A stretch of 5,578 nt of DNA from Methanomethylovorans sp. PtaU1.Bin073 (GTDB lineage: Archaea; Halobacteriota; Methanosarcinia; Methanosarcinales; Methanosarcinaceae). Position 1 is the first letter of the stretch, and each line of letters starts with the position of its first letter. The translations under genes were made by a program, and so were the position numbers. This document shows, piece by piece, positions 1-5,299 of the stretch. The notes below the pieces were generated by a model. It ran no database searches and was not told where the DNA came from. It saw only the letters and a program-made list of their open reading frames with translations. The DNA is taken from assembly GCA_002067265.1 (NCBI GenBank), contig MVQW01000243.1:1-5578 (forward strand), given 5' to 3'.

Positions 1-45
1 ACTAACCATTTTCGTTCAAACATGATTGATTCCCACTGATGATTC

Positions 46-53
46 TATAAAAG
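46..53 (+). promoter_or_regulatory. Candidate distal TATA-like box
   Basis: The octamer TATAAAAG resembles an archaeal TATA box. It lies about 120 bases upstream of the first start codon, so a transcript starting about 25 bases downstream (near base 72) would carry a leader of roughly 95 bases. It is one of two candidates and the region is AT-rich, so chance occurrence is quite possible. Confidence 0.25.
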
Positions 54-105
54 TTTAATTGGCCTCTATCAATAAAACAATATCGTGTTAATATCTATCC
101 ATTAG

Positions 106-113
106 AATATAAA
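106..113 (+). promoter_or_regulatory. Candidate proximal TATA box of the glycogen operon
   Basis: AATATAAA resembles the archaeal TBP-binding site. Initiation about 22-27 bases downstream would fall near bases 131-137 (CAATAG), giving a short leader of about 30 bases that still contains the GAGG ribosome binding site at 151-154. This spacing fits archaeal promoters better than the distal candidate. No clear BRE can be called because the preceding bases are simply A-rich. The site is inferred from sequence alone. Confidence 0.4.
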
Positions 114-150
114 CTGTTGTTTTTAAGTGCAATAGACTAAAATAATGAGA

Positions 151-154
151 GAGG
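151..154 (+). promoter_or_regulatory. Weak ribosome binding site of the first GH57 gene
   Basis: GAGG lies 12 bases before the ATG at 167, longer than the 5-9 base spacing usual for archaeal Shine-Dalgarno sites. The start is still supported, because the N-termini of the two neighbouring GH57 proteins align from residue 1 (MESVC against MKSVC) with the His-x-Pro motif at residues 11-13 in both. Confidence 0.5.
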
Positions 155-166
155 ATATATTTAATC

Positions 167-1297
167 ATGGAATCGGTTTGTGTGTGTGTGGATTTACATC
201 TACCATTTCATATGAAATGGTACTGGCCAGCTGATGGTTATCGCATACCTGAGATTTCGACCTATTTTGATCAGGAGAGAATCTTTACTGATTTTCAGCG
301 TATGACAGTAAACATTAGGAGAACGAACAAGGTATTGGAAAGATCTATTGCTAATGGAGCGGCCTATACTCTGAATCTTTCAGGAACATTTCTTGATCAG
401 TGTCCATGGGACCCAGAAGTCCTGAATTCATTTAAAGAGTTGACAGATACCGGAAATGTTTCATTTGCTGCATCTACCTATTATCACTCTCTAAGTGCTC
501 TTTATCCTGACCTCACAGATTTTAAGGAGCAGGTATGGATGCATATGGAAAAGGTATCGGAGCTCTTTGGTGTTACTCCTTTAGCTTTCGTGAATCCTGA
601 ATTGATGATATCTGGAAATATTGGAGGCGTGCTCAAAAAGCTGGGATTGAAATGCATGATAGCAGAAGGAGCTAAAAACCTGCTTCATGCAGATGTGCCT
701 TCAAGAGTATATTCTGATGATATGCCAACACTGCTTCGTCACATAGATCTAAGCGAGGACATAAGCAAGCGTTTCTGCGACAAATCATGGGAGGAATATC
801 CATTGATAGCTGACAAGTTCGCTTCCTGGATAGAGCGCATTGAAGGCGATGTTATCACTCTTTACCTGGATTACGGTTCAATAGCCTGGAACGAGAGCAA
901 AGCAGGAGGCATGTTCCAGTTTCTGGCAGATCTTCCGTTGAGCCTTGAAGAAAGAGGTATCAGCATGATCAAGCCTGAAGATGCAGTGAGCAGATTTGAT
1001 AAAGTAAAGCTGGATACGCTGAAAACCGAGTCTGCAGCTCGGTATGGAATGGAGAGCCTGCTTGGAAATCATGCACAGCATTTCTATCTGAAGGAACTTG
1101 AGATAATAGGGCAAGAACTAAGGGAACATCCCGATGCTTCAGATAATACGCAGATGCAGCATATATTCGGATATCTGCAGCAGAGTGATATTTTCCTGGA
1201 TATGAACACTGTCAACATAACAGGGTATGAAAGAGCAGTAAATAACTTATCCATTTTGTCTGATTTCAGAAGGGCTATTTTGGAGGGGAGTGCATGA
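167..1297 (+). CDS. GH57 alpha-amylase-like protein, diverged paralogue of the next gene
   Basis: This 376-residue protein belongs to glycoside hydrolase family 57 and is a clear paralogue of the next gene. Shared landmarks are His11-x-Pro13, W-Y-W-P at 18-21, Y-Y-H-S-L at 105-109, N-P-E-L at 143-146, L-L-R at 189-191, E-Y-P-L at 210-213 and the D-Y pair at 235-236. The expected nucleophile (Glu145) and acid/base (Asp235) are both present. However, HQP has become HLP, the region-2 Glu is Ser99, D-Y-E-T-F-G-E-H has become D-Y-G-S-I-A-W-N, and the C-terminal part is about 23 residues shorter than in the paralogue. GH57 'amylase-like' homologues thought to be inactive are known; this may be one, or an enzyme with altered specificity. 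No signal peptide is seen, so it is probably cytoplasmic. It is first in the operon and overlaps the next gene by ATGA. Family membership is secure; activity is uncertain. Confidence 0.88.
   Translation: MESVCVCVDLHLPFHMKWYWPADGYRIPEISTYFDQERIFTDFQRMTVNIRRTNKVLERSIANGAAYTLNLSGTFLDQCPWDPEVLNSFKELTDTGNVSFAASTYYHSLSALYPDLTDFKEQVWMHMEKVSELFGVTPLAFVNPELMISGNIGGVLKKLGLKCMIAEGAKNLLHADVPSRVYSDDMPTLLRHIDLSEDISKRFCDKSWEEYPLIADKFASWIERIEGDVITLYLDYGSIAWNESKAGGMFQFLADLPLSLEERGISMIKPEDAVSRFDKVKLDTLKTESAARYGMESLLGNHAQHFYLKELEIIGQELREHPDASDNTQMQHIFGYLQQSDIFLDMNTVNITGYERAVNNLSILSDFRRAILEGSA
179..190 (+). repeat. (TG)6 dinucleotide repeat just after the first start codon
   Basis: Six perfect TG units form codons 5-8 (Cys-Val-Cys-Val) of the first GH57 gene. 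Gain of one unit would shift the frame into a stop at 213-215; loss of one unit would reach a stop at 232-234. The encoded residues also fit the first beta-strand of the GH57 barrel, so the tract may be only a coding coincidence. Confidence 0.9.
1282..1286 (+). promoter_or_regulatory. Ribosome binding site of the GH57 alpha-amylase
   Basis: GGAGG (within GGAGGGGAG) lies inside the last codons of the preceding gene, 7 bases before the ATG at 1294. It is a near-perfect match to the archaeal anti-Shine-Dalgarno, and much stronger and better spaced than the site in front of the first gene. It fixes the start at the ATGA overlap. Confidence 0.8.
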
Positions 1298-2505
1298 AGT
1301 CGGTCTGCTTTTACTTTGAAGTCCATCAACCATATCGGTTAAGATGGTTCTGGCCGGATGAACACAGGGGTTTTGACAGATATTTTGATAGCAAGGCTAA
1401 CAGGGATATATTTGAGAAGGTATCGCGTAAATGTTATCTTCCTGCCAACAAAGCCATGCTTGACCTTATTGATGAATACGGTGGAAAGTTCAAGATAAGT
1501 CTCTCTGTCACAGGTACGTTGCTTAGCCAGTGTGAGAAGTGGGGCAAAGATGTGCTGGAAACCTTTAAACAGCTGGCAGATACAGGATGTGTAGAATTCC
1601 TGGAAGAAACGAATTACCATTCTCTGGCAGGTTTGTTTGATGATCGGGAAGAGTTCAGGGAACAGACACTTGAACATCGGGAAAATATGAAGACGCTTCT
1701 TGGAGTAGAACCCCAAGTCTTCCGCAATACTGAATTGCTTTATAATAACAGCCTTGCTGCCACGGTTGAAGAGCTGGGATACAAAGCGATACTTACTGAA
1801 GGTACCGAACATCTTCTTGGCCGCAGGTCACCGAACTATGTGTATCGTGCAAAGGGCTCAGACATCAAAGTACTTCTCCGTAATTACAAACTTAGCGATG
1901 ACATCGGTTACAGATTCTCTTCAAGATGGTGGCCGGAATATCCTCTCACTGCAGAAAAATGGGCCAGCTGGGCTTCACTTACCCCTGGAAATACCTTGAA
2001 CATTTTTATGGACTATGAGACCTTTGGTGAGCATCAGTGGGAGGAAACAGGCATCTTCAAATTCCTGAAAGCATTACCTGCAGAAGTCTTAGACAGGAAG
2101 TTGGCTTTCCGTACTCCTTCTGAAATTATCAGCAGATATGATCCCGTAGATGATATTGATGTTGGAGATTTTTCTACTATCTCCTGGGCGGACAGCGAAC
2201 GCGATACCAGTGCATGGCTGGGTAATGATATGCAAAGAAGATGCTTTGAAGATGTCAAGATGCTAGGTCCTTATGTGTACAAAACTAAAGATCCGGAGAT
2301 CATCAATATCTGGAAGCATCTGCTCACTTCAGATCATTTCTATTATATGTGTACCAAATGGCTTGGTGATGGTGATGTACATTCGTATTTTAGCATTCAT
2401 TCATCGCCATTTGATGCTGCTATCAATTACATGGCAGTTCTCATGGACTTTAAATCTATGGTATTCAGAAAATTGGACTCTGTGGATGCTGAAGCCCATG
2501 AATAA
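1294..2505 (+). CDS. GH57 alpha-amylase (intracellular)
   Basis: This 403-residue protein carries the full set of GH57 alpha-amylase motifs: H-Q-P at 11-13; G-C-V-E at 98-101 followed by E-E-T-N-Y-H-S-L at 104-111; F-R-N-T-E-L-L-Y at 143-150, with Glu147 as the expected nucleophile; and D-Y-E-T-F-G-E-H at 240-247, with Asp240 as the expected acid/base. A further S-W-A-D to W-L-G-N block lies at 297-311, and S-D-H-F-Y-Y at 346-351. The pattern matches archaeal GH57 alpha-amylases of the methanogen type, which hydrolyse internal alpha-1,4 bonds by a retaining mechanism. Length is usual for this compact subgroup, with no signal peptide or added binding module. The start overlaps the previous stop (ATGA), suggesting coupled translation and stoichiometric production with the diverged paralogue. 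GH57 also includes branching and transferase enzymes, but the region-3 and region-4 motifs favour amylase. The inferred role is shortening of stored glycogen chains in the cytoplasm. Confidence 0.92.
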   Translation: MKSVCFYFEVHQPYRLRWFWPDEHRGFDRYFDSKANRDIFEKVSRKCYLPANKAMLDLIDEYGGKFKISLSVTGTLLSQCEKWGKDVLETFKQLADTGCVEFLEETNYHSLAGLFDDREEFREQTLEHRENMKTLLGVEPQVFRNTELLYNNSLAATVEELGYKAILTEGTEHLLGRRSPNYVYRAKGSDIKVLLRNYKLSDDIGYRFSSRWWPEYPLTAEKWASWASLTPGNTLNIFMDYETFGEHQWEETGIFKFLKALPAEVLDRKLAFRTPSEIISRYDPVDDIDVGDFSTISWADSERDTSAWLGNDMQRRCFEDVKMLGPYVYKTKDPEIINIWKHLLTSDHFYYMCTKWLGDGDVHSYFSIHSSPFDAAINYMAVLMDFKSMVFRKLDSVDAEAHE

Positions 2506-2515
2506 TGGGAGAAAA

Positions 2516-2520
2516 GGGGG
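2516..2520 (+). promoter_or_regulatory. Ribosome binding site deciding the V4R gene start
   Basis: GGGGG preceded by AAAA lies 5 bases before the ATG at 2526 and can pair partly with the archaeal anti-Shine-Dalgarno. The earlier in-frame ATG at 2505, overlapping the previous stop as TAATG, has no such element in front of it. This favours 2526, although coupled re-initiation at 2505 cannot be excluded. Confidence 0.55.
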
Positions 2521-2525
2521 TAACT

Positions 2526-3335
2526 ATGGTACGGGATTTATACATGTTTTCCAGGGGCGATGAGAATGCTCATGTGGTGTGGTTCAGCATCAATTATCAG
2601 ACAGATATGGGAGCTGAAGCTAACATCAATTCAGTTCTTAGTGAAAAGGGAGTTAAATTAAAGTTTGCATACCTTGACAATACAGAACATGATGGACAAG
2701 GAAAGTATGTGCTTTTTACCGAGGTCAAGGAAAAGGCACAGATAGATACCATCAATGAAATGCTTCGCAAAATTAAAGGAGTAACTGAGGTAGAATCCGG
2801 TATATCCGGGAATCGCATGATACACACAGTGGATTTTCCTCTGAATTTCTTGGGGGAAAGGGCCGTTATTGCAAGATCAAAGACTTTTCTGGATATCCTA
2901 CGGATAATAAGGGAAAATGTGATCCAGCCCGATGGTCTGCTTCTTCTGAGCGGCCTTAAGGGTGGCATAGGTGCCGCAAAATATGTCAAGGATATTATAA
3001 AAGTAGACAAAAGTAATTGTCTGGCCATACTAAGAGAACTATTCCTTGCATCCGGCTGGGGAAAACTGGAAATGGATTTTGACAGGGATAGTTACAATGG
3101 TAAGGTCATAGTAAGGGAATCTTTCATTGCAGATGCATACGGTCCCAGTGATCTTCCTGTATGTGGGTACATGAGCGGCTTCATTGCGGGTTATATGACC
3201 GAAATGATGGGCTACACTTTCCAGGTGCGTGAAGTTAGCTGTAAGAGCATGGGATATGTAGTATGCGAACACATAGTTTCACCTGCGCCTGAAGGGGTAA
3301 AAATGGAACATATTATGAAAGAGGAGATCCAGTGA
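2526..3335 (+). CDS. V4R-domain ligand-binding protein with ACT-like N-terminal domain
   Basis: With the start at 2526 this is a 269-residue protein (276 if translation begins at 2505). Residues about 14-93 show a beta-alpha-beta-beta-alpha-beta succession suggestive of an ACT-like regulatory fold: strands near 15-25, 45-53, 60-68 and 86-93, helices near 32-42 and 72-84. Residues about 105-252 form a V4R (4-vinyl reductase) domain, recognised by C-G-Y-M-S-G-F-I-A-G at 213-222 and the signature E236-x2-C239, G243, C247. V4R domains bind small hydrophobic ligands or tetrapyrrole precursors and occur as sensor modules. No helix-turn-helix, kinase or membrane segment is evident, so any regulatory action would be through protein contact or an unrecognised mechanism. 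It sits between the amylase and glucoamylase genes and shares GTGA with the latter, so it is made with the glycogen enzymes. A sensory or regulatory role there is inference; the V4R assignment is fairly firm, the ACT-like one moderate. Confidence 0.82.
   Translation: MVRDLYMFSRGDENAHVVWFSINYQTDMGAEANINSVLSEKGVKLKFAYLDNTEHDGQGKYVLFTEVKEKAQIDTINEMLRKIKGVTEVESGISGNRMIHTVDFPLNFLGERAVIARSKTFLDILRIIRENVIQPDGLLLLSGLKGGIGAAKYVKDIIKVDKSNCLAILRELFLASGWGKLEMDFDRDSYNGKVIVRESFIADAYGPSDLPVCGYMSGFIAGYMTEMMGYTFQVREVSCKSMGYVVCEHIVSPAPEGVKMEHIMKEEIQ
3323..3326 (+). promoter_or_regulatory. Ribosome binding site supporting the GTG start of the glucoamylase
   Basis: GGAG within GAGGAG ends 5 bases before the GTG at 3332. 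No ATG gives a comparable N-terminus: the next in-frame Met is residue 18, inside the first strands of the N-terminal domain. The site and the GTGA overlap with the V4R stop support initiation at GTG. Confidence 0.7.
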
Positions 3336-5299
3336 TCAGGCAACCTAATGTAATACTGGGGAATGATAAAATTCTTGTTACTATGGGCAAGAAGGGCGAA
3401 TTATTCGGTTTTTTTTATCCTCGCCGGGATTATGCCCAACATGTGGAGGAATCGCTTGCCTGCCTGCAGGTAGACAACCGACTTCTATGGACCAATAACC
3501 ATGAATGGTATTCCACACAACATTACCTTGAAGATACGAATATCGTCATCACTGAACTTGTACATGGCAGTGGTATTAAAATAAATATCCGGGACTTTGC
3601 ACACCAAACTGCATCTGTGATGGTGCGCAGATATACCATCAGTACAGAAAGGGATATCAGTGGTACATTTTTTTATTATTCCAATCTCTGTGTAGGAGAA
3701 ATGCATAAAAAGAATTCAGCTTTCTGTGATCCGGAAATTCACCTGCTTGCCCAGTACTGGCAGGATAACTATATTGGTCTAATAGCAAATCCTGCTTTTG
3801 AGCAGTGGCAGGTTGGCAAGGCAATGGATACTATATGGTGGACCAATGCCCGCTACGACATGGAAGACGGGAAACTGCACAGCAACAAGGAAGATATCGG
3901 TTATCTTAACACGGTTGTCGGGTGGGACCTTAAGCTTAAAGCAGGAGAGACAAAGGAGATAACAGTATTCATAGGAGCTGCTGCGAAAAGAACGCAGCTA
4001 TACAAGATGATGCTGGAGGTTGTTCAGGAGCCAGTTAATTATATGCTTGAGAAATCAAGGGATGACTGGATACGCTGGCTTTCAAAAAAGAAGCTTCTAA
4101 AGCTGTCAGTGCTCAATGATATGACGGAAACTAAGCAACAGATCAGAGAGGCTTTTAATCGTTCTCTTCTCACCCTTGACTTACTTAATGACCCTAAACA
4201 TGGTTCTTTTGTGGCAGCTCCTGAGTTCGACCATGATTTTGAGATGTGTGGCGGTTACGGATACTGCTGGAACAGAGACGTTTCAGAAGTCGCAGTGGCA
4301 TTGCTAAATGCAGGATATCCGGAATACTGCGACAGGTTCTTCCATTGGTGCAGGCGTACACAGCTTTCCGATGGTTCCTGGTTCCAGCGGTACTGGCTTG
4401 ACGGAAATACTGCTCCTTCATGGGGAAACTTTGATCATTCCACCCAGATAGACGAAACCGGAGCTACACTGTATGCCATGTACACATTTTACGATGGCCT
4501 GAAAGGGCTTCCTAAAGCGGAGTTCCTTGAAAATATCTGGATCACTGTTCTCACAGGTGCAGAGTATCTAATGAAACGCACACAAGAAGGTCTGCATGAT
4601 CCCTGTCTGGATATATGGGAAACATATGCCGGTGTATTCAGTTATACTTCAGCTGCTATATATGCCGGCTTAAGGGGTGCTGCCTACATAGCAACAGTTT
4701 ACAGTGAAAGGGGACTTGCATCACGCTGGCTTGAAAGGGCTGAACTTGTAAAAAGCAAGACCATAGAAAAAATGTGGCTTGAAGAGGGATATTTTGCAAA
4801 ATGCATTGCTGATGGTAAGCTAGATACCACTGTGGATGCCAGTATGATCGGCACCTTCACACCATTCAATATGCTTTCTCCTAAAGACCTGCAGGAGAGG
4901 AAAATGATCTATTCAATGCTGAGCACCATAGAAAGCAGGCTTAGTGTGAATGTTAACGGATCTAATGGCATAAAAAGATACGAGAATGACAAATATATTG
5001 AAGGCAATCCGTGGGTAGTCACTACTTTATGGTTATCCAAGGCAATGCTGACTCTTGCAAATTCACTTCGCAACGAACCAAACAGTGAAAATGAGGTTTC
5101 AAGACTTGTACAGGGTTCCGTGAACTATATCAAATGGGCTCTGAAAGGAACAACAAGTGCAGGTATGCTTCCTGAACAAGTAGACAGGCAAAAAGGCCAT
5201 CCTGCTTGGGCTATACCCTTAGGCTGGAGCTGTGCTTTGATGATAGATAACATACTTCTTCTCGAAAAGCTATCGGAGGCAAAGGATGGAAAGATATGA
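3332..5299 (+). CDS. GH15 glucoamylase (glucan 1,4-alpha-glucosidase), intracellular
   Basis: This 655-residue protein has the two-domain layout of archaeal and bacterial GH15 enzymes: an N-terminal beta-sandwich at about 1-250, then an (alpha/alpha)6 barrel at about 265-645. Barrel motifs are G-Y-C-W-N-R-D at 310-316, D-G-S-W-F-Q-R-Y at 347-354, Q-I-D-E-T-G at 372-377, I-W-E-T-Y-A-G at 428-434, G-N-P-W-V-V-T-T-L-W-L at 558-568 and L-P-E-Q-V-D at 613-618. By family comparison Glu430 is the general acid and Glu615 the general base of an inverting exo-hydrolase that releases beta-glucose from chain ends. Unlike many GH15 members, which have a second Glu after the acid (W-E-E), this protein has W-E-T. 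Secreted clostridial relatives have signal peptides; none is seen here, so it probably acts on cytoplasmic glycogen. It starts with GTG overlapping the V4R stop and overlaps the debranching gene by 14 bases. A related GH15 specificity, such as trehalase or glucodextranase, is less likely but not excluded. Confidence 0.93.
   Translation: MIRQPNVILGNDKILVTMGKKGELFGFFYPRRDYAQHVEESLACLQVDNRLLWTNNHEWYSTQHYLEDTNIVITELVHGSGIKINIRDFAHQTASVMVRRYTISTERDISGTFFYYSNLCVGEMHKKNSAFCDPEIHLLAQYWQDNYIGLIANPAFEQWQVGKAMDTIWWTNARYDMEDGKLHSNKEDIGYLNTVVGWDLKLKAGETKEITVFIGAAAKRTQLYKMMLEVVQEPVNYMLEKSRDDWIRWLSKKKLLKLSVLNDMTETKQQIREAFNRSLLTLDLLNDPKHGSFVAAPEFDHDFEMCGGYGYCWNRDVSEVAVALLNAGYPEYCDRFFHWCRRTQLSDGSWFQRYWLDGNTAPSWGNFDHSTQIDETGATLYAMYTFYDGLKGLPKAEFLENIWITVLTGAEYLMKRTQEGLHDPCLDIWETYAGVFSYTSAAIYAGLRGAAYIATVYSERGLASRWLERAELVKSKTIEKMWLEEGYFAKCIADGKLDTTVDASMIGTFTPFNMLSPKDLQERKMIYSMLSTIESRLSVNVNGSNGIKRYENDKYIEGNPWVVTTLWLSKAMLTLANSLRNEPNSENEVSRLVQGSVNYIKWALKGTTSAGMLPEQVDRQKGHPAWAIPLGWSCALMIDNILLLEKLSEAKDGKI
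5275..5279 (+). promoter_or_regulatory. Ribosome binding site of the debranching-enzyme gene
   Basis: A perfect GGAGG lies inside the glucoamylase coding sequence, 6 bases before the ATG at 5286. It fixes the start of the downstream gene within the 14-base overlap. The other nearby ATG (5296) is in a different frame. Confidence 0.8.

Noticed and set aside
37..42. TGATGA resembling the box C of an archaeal C/D box guide RNA
   Set aside because: No D box (CTGA) follows at a suitable distance in the leader and there is no paired terminal stem, so the motif is probably chance.
74..123. AAAACAA (74-80) and TTGTTTT (117-123) as inverted repeat arms around the TATA region
   Set aside because: The arms are only 7 bases, made almost entirely of A/T, 36 bases apart and not extendable; expected by chance in this leader.
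167..1297. The first GH57 gene as a decaying pseudogene
   Set aside because: The frame is uninterrupted, the N-terminus aligns from residue 1, the catalytic Glu and Asp are kept, and the ATGA junction is intact; this suggests selection rather than decay.
1339..1812. Minus-strand open frame of 157 codons opposite the GH57 amylase
   Set aside because: It lies wholly antisense to a well-supported enzyme gene, has no recognisable domain, and its composition is what the reverse strand of the amylase would give.
2273..2563. Plus-strand open frame of 96 codons spanning the amylase/V4R junction
   Set aside because: It is out of frame with both supported genes, has no domain or ribosome site, and overlaps conserved amylase residues.
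2597..3028. Minus-strand open frame of 143 codons opposite the V4R gene
   Set aside because: It is antisense to a gene with clear domain signatures; its Ser/Pro/Arg-rich product looks like a shadow translation.
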